DNA from: Gymnorhina tibicen
Lineage: Eukaryota; Chordata; Aves; Passeriformes; Artamidae
DNA length: 64,000 bases
Assembly: GCA_013399875.1 (NCBI GenBank)
Contig: VXAZ01003463.1
Span: 92,606 to 156,605 of the forward strand
Direction: 5' to 3'
The notes under the pieces were generated by a model. The model saw only the letters and a list, made by a program, of their open reading frames with translations. It was not told where the DNA came from and did not search any database. Made by a program: the position numbers and the translations under genes. This document shows, piece after piece, positions 1-11,639 of the stretch. The first letter of the stretch is position 1. Each line of letters begins with the position of its first letter.

Positions 1-137
1 GGGAATGGGATCCCTGCCCCGGGAATGGGATCCTGCCCTGGGAATGGGATCCCCGTCTGGGAATGTGATCCTGTCCCGGGAATGGGATCCCTGTCGGGGA
101 ATGGGATCCTGCCTGGGAATGGGATCCCTGCTCCGCC
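1..137. repeat. 19-bp GGGAATGGGATCC minisatellite, cut by window edge
   Basis: Seven tandem units of 18-20 bp each begin with GGGAATGGGATCC (one has GTGATCC) and differ in the last six or seven bases. The array starts at base 1, so its left end lies outside the window. The open frames in it merely translate the repeat. Confidence 0.9.
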
Positions 138-410
138 CGGAAAGGAGAAAGCGCTCACAGTGTTGGCTCAGGGCAGCTGCTCCGAGGTTGGAGCGAGGGG
201 AAATGAAAGGTGACCTGGCCTTGGCTGGAGGGGCCGCTGATGTTGCTTTGTGGCTGCTGGAGGAGCTGGATTTGGGATGTGGGAGGTGAACGTTGTGCTG
301 TGATCCCGAACGGGGCTGGAGAGGGTCCCTGCAGTGGGCACTGAGCTTGTGCTCATGTGCCTTCCTCTCCTTTGGTGCTGCTCTCTCAACGCTGCAGGGA
401 CAGGTTTAGG

Positions 411-471
411 ATCACAGGATGGTTTGGGTTGGAAGGGACCTTGAAGATCATCCAGTTCCAACCCCTCTGCC
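411..471 (-). mobile_element. CR1 LINE 3' end fragment
   Basis: The plus strand reads ATCACAGGATGGTTTGGG followed by TTGGAAGGGACCTTGAAGAT, which is the reverse complement of the conserved avian CR1 3' terminus. Only about 60 bp remain. It directly abuts the 82-bp duplicated segment at 472. Confidence 0.85.
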
Positions 472-553
472 GCGGCCATAAAACCCCAGGCAAACCAGGT
501 CTGCATGGAAAACAGTGCCCCAAACCCTGCTGGATCGGGATATTTCAGCTTCC
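472..553. repeat. 82-bp dispersed repeat, copy 1
   Basis: This segment, starting GCGGCCATAAAA and ending TTTCAGCTTCC, matches 4986-5067 in the same orientation without gaps, with seven mismatches by eye (about 91% identity). I do not recognise the family. It follows a CR1 3' end here but not at the other locus, so it is not simply part of CR1. Confidence 0.8.
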
Positions 554-1142
554 ACTATCCTGTCCCCCTGTCAGACCTTCAAACCCTCCTACCCCCGTGG
601 TATGAGGGGGAGGAAAGGGTGACATCCTCAGCAGACAAAATGTAGGCAGAGGATTGTCCTTGGTTTTTCCAGGGTCTTCACCCCCTTCCACCTCCAGAGC
701 ACTGATTTAGTCCCGACTAAAGCCAGTTGCTGAAGAAATGCAGGTTTTGTGCATGCTTTGCCAGACCTGGCTGCTGTGTGTGCTCCTCTGTGCTCCTTAA
801 TCGCAGCCAGGTGAATTCTGGGAGCTCCTGCTGTGCCCTTTGGCCAGGGCAAGGTGCTTCCCTTCCCATCTCTGCACCAGGCACTGATCCAGGCAGGTCG
901 GACTTTGCTTTCCACGGCCTTGCTTTGGGATTGTGGGAGGCTGGTCGGAGATGGGGTCGATGGAGTGCAGGAGTTGCCTCTGACAGTGGAATATCTCCAG
1001 TCACGGACACTCCACAGCCTCTCTGGGCTCTGTTCAGGGCTGGGCACTGCCCAGGGCAGAAGTTCTGCCTCCTGTGCAGGGGGAATCCCTGGGATCAGTC
1101 CCTGGGCCCTGCTCGGAGCCCTCCCTGCAGCCAGGAACAGAC

Positions 1143-1186
1143 AGGGACACCCAGGGACACCCAGGGACACCCAGGGACACCCAGGG
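1143..1186. repeat. 10-bp tandem repeat (GGGACACCCA)n
   Basis: Just over four exact decamer units lie immediately to the left of the CR1 fragment beginning near 1195. This is a simple local tandem expansion. Confidence 0.85.
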
Positions 1187-1194
1187 CTGAGGGC

Positions 1195-1352
1195 CCCTCT
1201 CAGCTGGGGCTCCTCTCGAGGCTGAGCAGCCCCAGCTCCCTCAGCCTTTCCTGGGCACGGAGATGCTCCAGGCCCTTCCTCATCTCCTCAGCCTCCACTG
1301 GTCCCACTCAAGGGAGACCAGAACTGGACACAGCACTCCAGAGGTGGCCTCT
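1195..1352 (-). mobile_element. CR1 LINE fragment
   Basis: The plus strand carries the reverse complement of an internal 3' part of CR1: GAGGCTGAGCAGCCCCAGC, then GATGCTCCAGGCCCTTCC and CCAGAACTGGACACAGCAC. The very 3' terminus is absent, so it is an internal fragment. Confidence 0.85.
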
Positions 1353-3274
1353 GTTGAAGCCTGCAAGATCTGTAGATGATGCAAGATCTGCAGGTGTTAA
1401 AAAAAAATCAAGAAAAGCCCCAAAACCCCGAGCAAGACCCTCCAGACCTCCCTCCAAACCTCCCAACCGCCAATCCCTCTGGAGGACCCATTGTTCCAGT
1501 TCCCAGAGGTCCAGGGGGATGACTGCAGCTTGTGCTGAAGCCAAGAGTGAAGGTGGCTGGAGGAAGGAACTGCTCCTCTGAGGTCTGGCTTCCCCCCGAC
1601 TCCACAGCCGGTGCGTGGGTGCTCTCCTCGCCGTGGAGCCGCTGCCCCGGGTGTGCAGGCACATCCCTCTAGATGGTGCTAAGATAAAGAGAAAAGATGG
1701 GTGGTGAGAGGCCTGGGAGGAGATGCTGCCCCGCTGGGCACTGCCCGAGGTCTCCTGGGCGAGGAGATCATCTCCCTCTCCGTTCTCAACCACTCCTGCA
1801 GGTGCTCCCTGGGCTGCTCCTCGCAGCAAACACATCCCAGATTCTTCTTCCACTCCCAGTTTCCCTGGGTGCGTGAGGCTCCACAAATCCATCGTGACTT
1901 TAATCCGTGCATCTGCTCCTATCCATGCACGAGACCAGACAGAAGTGGGTTTTTAATGGCAAAAATCCATCTCGGCTGTTTTTTTTCCACTTCAGCCAGT
2001 CTTTCCAGAGCAGCGCAACTCATCAGCAGAGTCCTCCTCTATCTCACACTTCATTAACCAGAATCTTAACCAAGTTCAAGCACGGATAATGTGTGATTTA
2101 TTGATGTGGGCGATCAAGAGAGAATCCAGCGTGGCTGCCGGAGAGCAGCAAGGATCACTGAGGATCAGTGTGAGGGGAAGTCCTTTAGATCCACGGCTGA
2201 GCAGATTTCACTCTGGAGTCCCACAGGGGCGGTAAATGAGCTGTTGAAAGAGAGCTGCTCTTAGAAGAGACTTTTAAAAAGGAACAGCCCCATTCAGGTC
2301 TCTTTTTTCCCCCACTGAGTATAAAAAGGGGGAGAACGATTCTGTGAAGCTCTGAAGCAGGAGAACCAAGCTCCTCTCCCGCTGCCTTCTGCAGAGGGAG
2401 ATGATTTCCTGCACCCTGATGGCACCAGGGCACGGCCTGCAGTTGTGGGAAAGGCTGCAGCAGGAATCTCCTTGGCACCAGTAGGGATGGAATTGAGGAG
2501 TCTCCAGTTGTGTGTGACCACAGCCCAACCCCCAGGTGGGTTTTGGTGCCAGTCCTGGGCTGTGCCCTCAGCCCTGGCAGCTGCCCCGCTGTCCCCACTT
2601 CCCTCACTCACAGACAGAGGCTGTGGCACGTTTTAATCACTCCCCCACCCTAGACTGGTTGGCCTGGGCTTTGTACGTGGTTTCCACTGACACAGTGGAG
2701 ACAGATTCCTTCTGCCAAGTTTCCTTTCCAAGAATGGCTCGGCTCCATTTCTGATGAACCCATAAACTGGATTAAGAGCTCAGGGACAGATTTTCTAGCG
2801 TTTGAAACCCATAATCTGGGCTGGGTTTGCAGAACAGCTCAGCCCCCTTGTAAGCAGCAAATTACAGGCAGGAGTGCTCGGCACTCTGTGGTTTGTGTCG
2901 GGCTGCTCGAGGCCACGTTTTCTGTGGAGCAGCACCCAGAGCTCCAGGATCCTGGGAAAAGCAGGGCAGTTTTCCCGGTGCTGCCATGAAACCAGAGTTT
3001 TACTGAGAAAGAGACTCCCCAGCCTCTTGATTCTACTGCAGATGGGTGAAAAATCTCTAAAAAACCTTAATTGTCACATTAATCCATGGGCTGCAGACAG
3101 CCTATCATCCATTCCCGTTCCTGCTGCCCGTGAGCACACAACATCACCTGAAGTCCCTGAGGCACCTCATCCCCAGCCACCAGCCTGGTGCCATTTCAGA
3201 CCCTCTCCACGACCTGTGGGTTCTGCACAGGCCGGAATTAATCCAGAGCTGCTCCAGGGAATGTTGTGGAGCTA
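1353..3274. other. Intergenic, no gene recognised
   Basis: A GC-rich single-copy-looking stretch between two CR1 pieces. Open frames up to 194 codons overlap on both strands without family resemblance. A TATA-like GTATAAAAAGG occurs near 2319 without a recognisable exon. Confidence 0.6.
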
Positions 3275-3600
3275 AATTATGGATTTACAGGTTTGGGTTG
3301 GGAGGGACCTTAAAGTCCATCTCATTCCACCCCTCTATCCCTCCCACTGTTCCAGGCTGCTCCAAGCCCCCTCCAGCCTGGCCTTGGGCACTGCCAGGGA
3401 TCCAGGGGCAGCCACAGCTTCTCTGGGCACCCTGTGCCAGGGCCTTCCCACCCTCCCAGGAGAGAATTTCTTCCTAAAATCCAACCTAGTCCTGCTCTCT
3501 GTAATTTTAAAACCATTTTCCCTTGTCCCCAGTCACTCCAGACCCCTGTCCAAAGCCCCTCTCCAGCTCCCTTGGAGCCCTTTTAGAGAAATGCTCCAAA
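3275..3600 (-). mobile_element. CR1 LINE 3' end
   Basis: This is a reverse-orientation CR1 3' region. It runs from the TTTGGGTTGGGAGGGACCTT terminus through the CAGGCTGCTCCAAGCC and CTGTGCCAGGGCCTTCCCAC blocks to the TTCCCTTGTCCCCAGTCACT region. It lies about 100 bp left of a solo LTR. Confidence 0.9.
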
Positions 3601-3704
3601 TTTTCCCAGTTTGGAGGTGGATTCTACCCTCAGCATTGCTACAGCTGCCCTTCTCCCAGAACTCCAGCTTAGCTCCACGGTGACACCTTTCATGGAACAC
3701 CAGC

Positions 3705-4031
3705 TGTGGCTCTATTGCAGAGACGAGGAGATGAATCCAAGCGTAGTCAGCAGGAAAATGTGATATTTAATTAATTAATTATCCACTTACATGTCTTAAT
3801 CCCACAAGGATATTGGTCAGTGCTCCATCCACCCCTCAGGGGTGACTGGGTGAGGTCTCAAACACCCATTACACCAGTGTAACACAAACAAGACTCAGAC
3901 AAACACCAGGTGTCCAGATAGTTATACAAAAACATCTTACTGTTTTCACAGCTCGCACGAGAAAGAAAAGATTCACACAGAACACTGCAAGAAGCTGGAA
4001 AACCCTTGTAACAGGCTTTTCTGTATCCACA
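3705..4031 (-). mobile_element. Solo LTR, family A, with 6-bp target duplication
   Basis: A 327-bp element has inverted ends TGTGG/CCACA and is flanked by the perfect 6-bp direct repeat ACCAGC (3699-3704 and 4032-4037). Its inverse copy at 42468-42793 is about 96% identical by eye, with roughly 14 substitutions and one indel. TG...CA ends, a 6-bp duplication and the lack of any internal region indicate a solo LTR left by recombination within an endogenous retrovirus. A 6-bp duplication is usual for ERVK-like (class II) elements. The open frames inside are not retroviral genes. Confidence 0.93.
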
Positions 4032-4985
4032 ACCAGCTCGCTTAGGAGGGAATAAACCAGGGGAGGTGGATTTAGGGATCTGGTCCAGTTCAGAAGAAAG
4101 CCCAGCGTCCCCATGGGGCTTCCTGCAGAGGCCTGGCACGAGGGGACAGCGGGGTCCATGGCAGTCCCTGACTGTGGATGACAGGACACAGAAAAGGATT
4201 TTTTTTTGGAGCCAAAGCTGGCACTGTGCTTTCCCAGATGCTTTGCTCTTGGCGTGGACGGTGGGGAATTTCTGTTGCATCAAACATTCCTCAGCTGGCT
4301 GTGGCTCTTGTCACCCCGGTGGCCTCTTGGTGCCACCGGCCCAGCCCGGCTCCTCCTCTCCCGTTGTTGGAAGCAGGGTATTCCCAAGAGATCCATCCCA
4401 ACACTCACAAATCCGAGGGAAGATGAAGGTGACTCCAAGATTTTTATGGCAAGACCCCCAAAATCATTCCCCTGCGCCCTTCCCAGCCCTCGGCTGGTGC
4501 CGTCCTTGCCGGGAGGGAAGAGAGACGCCAGCGCAGCTCAGAGCAGACAGCCACGCCACGGAAAATGCCCAACCCAGGCAGGTTTGGGGACGTGTCAGGG
4601 CCCCAGGCTGAGCCAGCAGATTGGTTTGTCCCCCGTGGGGCACGGGCAGGCGTTGGCAGCGATGCCAGCCGGGTTTGGCACGTCCCCAGCCAGCGGGGCC
4701 AAGGCAGGAGGAGCTCCCTCGGGGCGTGTTCCATCCCCGCTGCTTGCCAGCCATTCCAAAGGCGTGTGAGCCATCGCCTCCCTGCCGCTGCCAGCCTTGG
4801 CACGGCACCTCCAGCAATTACCGGCACCCTCGGAAGGAAGAGTATTTTGGGATGTTTCTCTGCAGAACACCGGATAAAGGTCCCAGCGCCCTGCAGCTCC
4901 TCTGGAGGGACAGAAATGAGGGAACAAACAGCTCAGAGCTTCAAGGACTTGTGTGTGTCTTCTCCAGCAGCCTGTGCCACGTAGG

Positions 4986-5067
4986 GCGGCCATAAAAGCC
5001 CAGGCAAACCAGGCCTGCGTGGAAAACAGCGCCCAAAACCCTGATGGGTCGGGATATTTCAGCTTCC
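4986..5067. repeat. 82-bp dispersed repeat, copy 2
   Basis: Second copy of the segment at 472-553, same orientation and ungapped. The flanks differ from copy 1, giving clear edges. It may be a fragment of an unrecognised interspersed element. Confidence 0.8.
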
Positions 5068-5352
5068 TTCTTATCCCCACAGCCAGATGTGTGTCAGAAA
5101 CAATTTGAGGTGGCACAAGTTGCACTTGAGAAAGGCCAGTTTGGGTGTCCCTGGCACCACCCGAGGGCTCATGTACAGGGAGTTCTTCGGATGTTCCTGA
5201 CCATCCCTGCTCCACTTCCCTCTGCTCGTCACTCCCCTTCCTCCGGCCCCCCCTTCCACTGTCTGCAAGGAGGTTTTGGGGTGGCTGGTAGCCCTTGGAG
5301 TCGTTCACCCTTTAAATACCAGACTATTCAATACTACAAGTAGTTGATGCTT

Positions 5353-5464
5353 TTAAAATAAATAAACAAATAAACAAATAACCAAATAAACAAACAAACA
5401 AATACACTAATAAATAAATACATGAATAAATAAAGAAATGAATGAATGCATAAATAAATAAATG
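5353..5464. repeat. (AAAT/AAAC)n simple repeat
   Basis: About 110 bases of AAATAAAC and AAATA units on the plus strand, ending in GAATGAATGCATAAAT. It may be the expanded A-tail of an old insertion, but no element body is evident on its left. Confidence 0.85.
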
Positions 5465-7624
5465 TATTACACACAGCTTTTATTTTTAGTTTATTCCTTC
5501 CTCGTTGTTGGGCAGCTGGGGAGAATGAAGCAACGGGGTTTTTTTTTCTCAGCAAACTGAAACGAGAAGGGTATTTAATACTGCAGCTTTCCCCGTGTTT
5601 CCTTTTTTCTCTGAGCTCAGACGAATGCAGAACCCCTTTTTTTGGCGTCTCAACCTTTTTTATCTACATCCCAGGTTGCATCTCGACATTTCTCACTAAA
5701 TCCTCAGATGGTTTTTACCCTGATATCCTCATTTCTGGGTGTTGTATTTCTCATTCTGATTTTCTGAAAGCCTTCTTTTGCCGCTCTGCTGGTTCTTCCT
5801 GACACTTTCTATTTTTCTGAATGGGGAGGCTTTGCTTCTGAGCCTTTCTTTTCTCCTACAAGCTGCCCACTCTTCTGCTTCTCTCTGATTTCTCTCTGGT
5901 TTCAGGTTTCGGTCCCTTCAGGTTATGAACAGAAACTAAAACCCACTGCTCACATGATCTGAAACAATCGAAAAGCCCAAATTTGCCTTCTCTCTAAAAG
6001 CCGTGGTTGTGTTTTTCACTCGGTGTGGGCACCAGTGCAACCACACCAGTACAAACCAGTGCCCAGGCTGGGCTTAGCGGGGCATGCGACAGAGAAGCAG
6101 CTGGCAAGAAATTCCCTCTGGCTCAGGCTTCTGTTTAAATAGCTATTAATTAATGAAATTGTGTTTAATTCCTCCTCATCGCCTCAGTGAAACCATTGCT
6201 TTGGGATTGGTTTGGGACGTGGTTAATCAGGGACCGGGGAGAGTTTAAGATTTGAGCTGCGCCTTGCTGAGCCCAGCTTGTCTGGAGCCACGGGGAAATC
6301 CGTGCCAAAGGATTTATCAGGGGCAGGATGGACCAGGGCCGTGCTTGGCTTTTGCTACCTTTAATTCAGAAAAAAAAAAAGGGCTCTCCTTCCTATTAAA
6401 AAGTGGATATTGCCTGGGGGACCCCGGATTTTGGGCACAGCTCGAGGATCAGTGCATCAGGTCCAGGGTGTGTTTTATTTAAAGCTCTTCCTCGTGGTGG
6501 CAGATCTCTAGAAAACCTCAAAACCCCTCTCTTGAAGGAGAAAATAACCCACTAGATTTCATACTCCTGGGGAATTTTTCACCGGGCGAAGTTTAGGTGA
6601 AAAATTCAAAGGAGAAGTCGTAGGACTTGGTGGTTTCCATTCAGATTTCGTCCTGTGCCTTGAAAAGGGATGGAGCAGAAGGTGTGTCCTCAGCCAGGGC
6701 AGCGTTTATGCCCCTGTTAGAGACAGAAATAAATGTGATTAACTCCACAGCCACTGCTGCTGTGGTCCGTCAGCCTTGGGAGCAAATTAAATCAGAACTC
6801 TTGCTGCTAACTTAGCTGGGGCTGAGGGGTTTTAAGGCAGGCCAGGGATTTAGCTGTTAATATTAATGGAACATTTATAGAGAAATTTCTCTGGGCTGCT
6901 TCACAAACCAGCCCAGGGTGGCTGCAGGCCAGGCTCTTGGCTGCACACACCTGACATGACTTTTACTCGTGGTGGTTTTAAGTCTCTGGCATCGGCTGCG
7001 CTGGGTTTAATGTGGTTAGCCTGGATTTACAGCACTGTAAGCGGGGCTGAAATCGAGTTTGCTGTGCCTGTTAGAGGGTGAAATTGATGTCTTTGCAAAG
7101 AGCCCAGCCAGCCAAAACTTCTGCAAAGCTGAAATCTCAGCGTGGGCTTTGAGAACCGCCTGACAGAGCTGCGGGGGGACTCGTGGTGTGGGTTGTGGAG
7201 CCTGGAAAATCCCAAACAAAGGCCTGAGCCACCCCTGCAAGGCAAACTGATTTCATCAGCCTTAGCGCAGGCAGGGGAAGAATCCCAGAATATTCTGAGG
7301 TGGAAGGGGTCTCCAGAAGCAGGGAATGCAGGGGTAAAGAGCTTTTTGGGAGCCACCCCTGGAAGGGACGGGTGATGTCTCCCCCTCTGCCCTGGTGATG
7401 CACGAGTCGGTGCAGGGCCCACTGGGGCCATCCTGCCATCCCCGTGGAGCCAGGGAGCCTCCTGAGGATCCAGCCCTCCTCATCAGCCCTCACTGTTCCC
7501 TGGGAGCCTGGCCGGGTGGGAAGGATGTGACGAATTGTCCGGGACGTTTCCTCAGCAGGAACAAGTGCCTGGGGTAGGGCAGGAGGCACCAGCTCTGCTC
7601 CAGGCTCTGCTCCAGGCTCTGCTC

Positions 7625-8531
7625 TCCCTGTGCTCCTCATTCCTCATTTTCCCACCTCCTGCTCAGCCAAGGCATTTGTCTCCCATTTCAGGGACTGCCC
7701 TTGGTGCTGTTTGGGCAAAGCAGCCCTGGGAGAGAGGCTGGATGGGGTGGGGTGCGATGGGATGGGATGGGGTGGGATGGGATGGGATGGGATGGGATGG
7801 GATGGGATGGGATGGGATGGGATGGGATGGGATGAATCCCACAGCACATCCCAGATCCCTCAGCTCACTCCAGGGCATACGGTGCTGCCCTGTGACACCC
7901 AGCCTGCAGTGGGACCCCGAACACCGGGATTTTGGGGGTTCTGGGGTGCTGCTGCTGCTCCCTGTGCAGCCCTGCCACCCTCCCCATGCCCTGGATATTG
8001 CCGGGGACAATGAGTAGGGCAGGATTCGGGTGGGAGATGGGAAGAGGGCTCAGCTGGGAGTTAAAAGGCTGAGGGGCTTGGGCTGTCAGGAGTTTTTTCC
8101 AAAGAGAGATCTCAAAAATTGTTAATTTCAGTTTTCTCACTTAGGAGCAAAGATGCATTGATTCCAGGAAAATGTTATTTCCTCCTCGGTATAAATCTAA
8201 ATAAAAAATCCCCTAAAAAGACAATTCATCACCTCCTTCCTGACTCCGGATTATTCAATATTCACCTATTAAGAATGATGGTCTCATCTGATCACCCTGG
8301 ATGTTCAAACCCATTTCTGGAAGTGCCTCTCAGAAATAACCCCAGCCAGCTCCTATTTCCCCTTGGCTAGTGTTGTTCTTATTCTTCTTTTGTAAGAAAA
8401 AAAATTGAGAAATGGGGTAAAAAATATGACAAAGTACCAGGGAGATGAAACGTTGTCCTGATGAATTTTGCCAGCGCTGTATTTTCCTGGAGAACGGTTT
8501 GGAATTCATTTCCTCTGATAAGCTGTGAGAT
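7625..8531. repeat. Tandem duplication, copy A (907 bp)
   Basis: This segment is repeated directly at 8533-9419. The copies differ by one substitution (T8186 versus C9074) and by four GGATG units (20 bp). They join through a single N at 8532. Near identity together with an ambiguous base at the junction is typical of two haplotypes placed side by side by an assembler; a recent real duplication is the alternative. No gene was recognised inside. Confidence 0.92.
7741..7834. repeat. (GGATG)n pentanucleotide array, longer allele
   Basis: Around 18 GGATG/GGGTG units on the plus strand, with early GCGATG and GGGGTG variants followed by a pure GGATG run. It is G-rich on one strand. Its counterpart at 8649-8722 is four units shorter. 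Confidence 0.9.
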
Positions 8532-8532
8532 N
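8532..8532. other. Single ambiguous base at duplication junction
   Basis: The only isolated N in the window falls exactly between the two copies of the 0.9-kb duplication. It looks like a scaffolding or gap-filling scar. Confidence 0.95.
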
Positions 8533-9419
8533 TCCCTGTGCTCCTCATTCCTCATTTTCCCACCTCCTGCTCAGCCAAGGCATTTGTCTCCCATTTCAGG
8601 GACTGCCCTTGGTGCTGTTTGGGCAAAGCAGCCCTGGGAGAGAGGCTGGATGGGGTGGGGTGCGATGGGATGGGATGGGGTGGGATGGGATGGGATGGGA
8701 TGGGATGGGATGGGATGGGATGAATCCCACAGCACATCCCAGATCCCTCAGCTCACTCCAGGGCATACGGTGCTGCCCTGTGACACCCAGCCTGCAGTGG
8801 GACCCCGAACACCGGGATTTTGGGGGTTCTGGGGTGCTGCTGCTGCTCCCTGTGCAGCCCTGCCACCCTCCCCATGCCCTGGATATTGCCGGGGACAATG
8901 AGTAGGGCAGGATTCGGGTGGGAGATGGGAAGAGGGCTCAGCTGGGAGTTAAAAGGCTGAGGGGCTTGGGCTGTCAGGAGTTTTTTCCAAAGAGAGATCT
9001 CAAAAATTGTTAATTTCAGTTTTCTCACTTAGGAGCAAAGATGCATTGATTCCAGGAAAATGTTATTTCCTCCCCGGTATAAATCTAAATAAAAAATCCC
9101 CTAAAAAGACAATTCATCACCTCCTTCCTGACTCCGGATTATTCAATATTCACCTATTAAGAATGATGGTCTCATCTGATCACCCTGGATGTTCAAACCC
9201 ATTTCTGGAAGTGCCTCTCAGAAATAACCCCAGCCAGCTCCTATTTCCCCTTGGCTAGTGTTGTTCTTATTCTTCTTTTGTAAGAAAAAAAATTGAGAAA
9301 TGGGGTAAAAAATATGACAAAGTACCAGGGAGATGAAACGTTGTCCTGATGAATTTTGCCAGCGCTGTATTTTCCTGGAGAACGGTTTGGAATTCATTTC
9401 CTCTGATAAGCTGTGAGAT
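8533..9419. repeat. Tandem duplication, copy B (887 bp)
   Basis: Second copy of 7625-8531. It ends at GCTGTGAGAT, after which a run of nine or more G begins unique sequence. The 20-bp length difference lies entirely in the pentanucleotide array. Confidence 0.92.
8649..8722. repeat. (GGATG)n pentanucleotide array, shorter allele
   Basis: The same array as 7741-7834, within copy B of the duplication and 20 bp shorter. Length variation of this kind is what two alleles of a microsatellite would show. Confidence 0.9.
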
Positions 9420-9740
9420 AGGGGGGGGGCTTTATAAATTAGCATTCATCCATATTTCTGTTGGCAAAAGCTCTGTCCCTCATCCATCCCAGCAGCTCCG
9501 CGGTGCCACATCCACCGGCTCCCGGAGAACATGGAAAATCCATGTTACAAATCCCTGTGGCAAAAAGCTGCTGCTGCTGCTGCCGGGGAACTCAGCCTCG
9601 TGTGGCTACAGAGGCTGGGATGAGCCGGGCATTATCCCAGGCTTTCCCCGTGACTGGGAGCCAGCCCTTCTCAAAGCCCTTCCCATCTTTTAGGGCTCTG
9701 TACCCCCCACACAAGGACAGACATCCTCTTTCTTCAACTG

Positions 9741-9870
9741 TTTTTAACTGTTAGCTTTATTGGGATTTATTATTAACTGTTACTGTTTTATTAATAACTA
9801 TTTTTAACTATTAGCTTTATTGGGATTCGTTATTAACTATTACTGATTTATTAATAACCATTTTTAACCA
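9741..9870. repeat. 60-bp AT-rich tandem repeat, 2.2 copies
   Basis: Two 60-bp units (from 9741 and 9801) and a 10-bp start of a third each begin TTTTTAAC and contain TAGCTTTATTGGGATT and TTTATTAATAAC. There are about six differences between units. Confidence 0.88.
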
Positions 9871-10399
9871 AAATCTGCTTTGCAACCCCTTCCCTAAAGC
9901 TGCTTGTGCTGGGCTGGGAGCTGCCGGCTCAAAGCCGGATCGGGGAGAGGCTGCTCCTTGGGAAGCTCCAATAATTCGTCTAGAAGGAGTAAAACCAATC
10001 CAGCTGTGCACACTCCGTGCCTCCCGCAGGGATCAGAGCCACTCCCACGGCCCAGACCTCTGAAACCTGGTGGAGTAAGAGGAGGCGACCCAGGAAAGCC
10101 ACCCCAAAGCCCCTTTTTGGGGCAGGGGGAGCTCTGGTGGGGTGGAGGGTTGGCACGGGTGTGCCGGCAGCTGGCGGGGAGGGCATGGAGGCTCCCCAGA
10201 TGTGCCCCACAGAGCAGCTGGGTGGGAGGATGCTGCTGGATGGATCCCCGGGGAGGTTTTTCCTTGGCTGCCAGCCGGCAGCACCTTTGTTTGCTGGGCT
10301 GGGAAAAGGGAAGGAAATCCTCTGAGCAGCCCCCGCTGCGGGGATAGCCAGGGCTTTTTGGGAAAGTGCTGGAATCTGGTGATTCTCTTGTAGCCTGAC

Positions 10400-10434
10400 A
10401 TTTATATATATATATATTATATAAAATATATGGT
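10400..10434. repeat. (AT)n microsatellite
   Basis: TATATATATATA and related AT steps directly precede a plus-strand CR1 copy. The far side of that CR1 (10840-10885) is also TATA-rich, so the element inserted in or next to AT-rich sequence. Confidence 0.8.
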
Positions 10435-10832
10435 GAGGAAAGGCTGGGAGAGCTGGGGGTGCTCACCTGGAGAGGAGAGGGCTCCAGGGAGAGCTCAGAG
10501 CCCCTTCCAATGCCTAAAGGGGCTCCAGGAGAGCTGGAGAGGGACTGGGGACAAGGCATGGAGGGACAGGACACAGGGAATGGCTTCCCACTGCCAGAGG
10601 GCAGGGCTGGATGGGATTTTGGGAAGGACTTGTTCCCTGGGAGGGTAGGGAGGCCCTGGCACAGGGTGCCCAGAGCAGCTGTGGCTGCCCCTGGATCCCT
10701 GGCAGTGCCCAAGGCCAGGCTGGACGGGGCTGGGAGCAGCCTGGGACAGTGGGAGGTGTCCCTGCCATGGCAGGGGCTGGAATGGGATGAGCTTTAAGGT
10801 CACTTTCAACCTAAACCATTCCAGGATTCCAG
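10435..10832 (+). mobile_element. CR1 LINE 3' end
   Basis: A forward-orientation CR1 3' region of about 400 bp contains the blocks GGAGAGGAGAGGGCTCCAGG, GGCACAGGGTGCCCAGAGCA and CTGGGACAGTGGGAGGTGTC. It ends near ACCTAAACCATTCCAGGATT. It is very similar to the copy at 45655-46040. Confidence 0.92.
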
Positions 10833-11639
10833 GAACATATTTTTATAGAATTACATACTATATTTTTAATATAATATATAAAATATCATATCTTTTCTTC
10901 CCTATGCCTGGCAGTAGCTTTTGGATTTTATTTCTTCCCACCATCCTTTTCCCTGGGTACCCCTGGCCAGGGAAGTCACCCCATTTTAGCACCCAGAGGT
11001 GCCCGTTCCCTCTCAGTGGGATACTGGGAACCAAAGAAGCTTGGGGCAGCAGCAGAGCAGACTTTGCTGTCAGCACCATCCTCCTCTCTCCCCATGTGTG
11101 GGGGATGAGCTTCCAGGCCTCTTTTTGTCCTGGGTAGGACATTTTTTCCTTATAAAGAGGTGACCTCATCCCAGCTGTTTTGTGAGCAGGGCCAAGGAGG
11201 GGTCACGTTCCCGGTGACGTCCGGGTCCTTCCTCCCTTGTCCAGGTGCCAGGAGTGAGGGCTGCAGGCAGATAACCGTGACCAGGCCTGGATTAATTCCT
11301 ATTTATATCCCACATCCAGCACTGGGCCAGCGTGGAAATTCAGCTGCGCTGTATAAAACAAGAGACTTAAAAATAGCCCGGGTTACCGGATCTGAGCTGC
11401 CTGCCCTGGAACAGCTCATTCAAGAGATTTACGTTTCCAGATAAGCACCTTACTGCTCAAACAGCTGCTTCCACTTGGCAGTCTGGGAAATGAGGGTTAT
11501 TTACTGGGTGGAAAAGCAAACCAGCCGGGTTTGGACGGCTCTTGAGCTCTAGTGGGAATTCCCAGAGCCAGGGGAAAGGGCTGAAGGCAAAACATCGAGC
11601 AGCAGCTTGGAAATGGGCCTGGGGGTCCAGGGCATTGGG

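Larger units (their letters stand above)
4038..7624. other. Intergenic, no gene recognised
   Basis: Apart from the 82-bp repeat and the A-rich simple repeat, nothing was recognised. The 5470-6240 part is AT-richer, and TAAATAGCTATTAATTAATG near 6136 could be homeobox-type sites, but no exon is visible. Confidence 0.55.

Noticed and set aside
7279..7325. Short CR1-like terminus (CCCAGAATATTCTGAGGTGG)
   Set aside because: Only about 45 bp loosely resemble a CR1 end, with no continuing CR1 blocks. Too weak to annotate.
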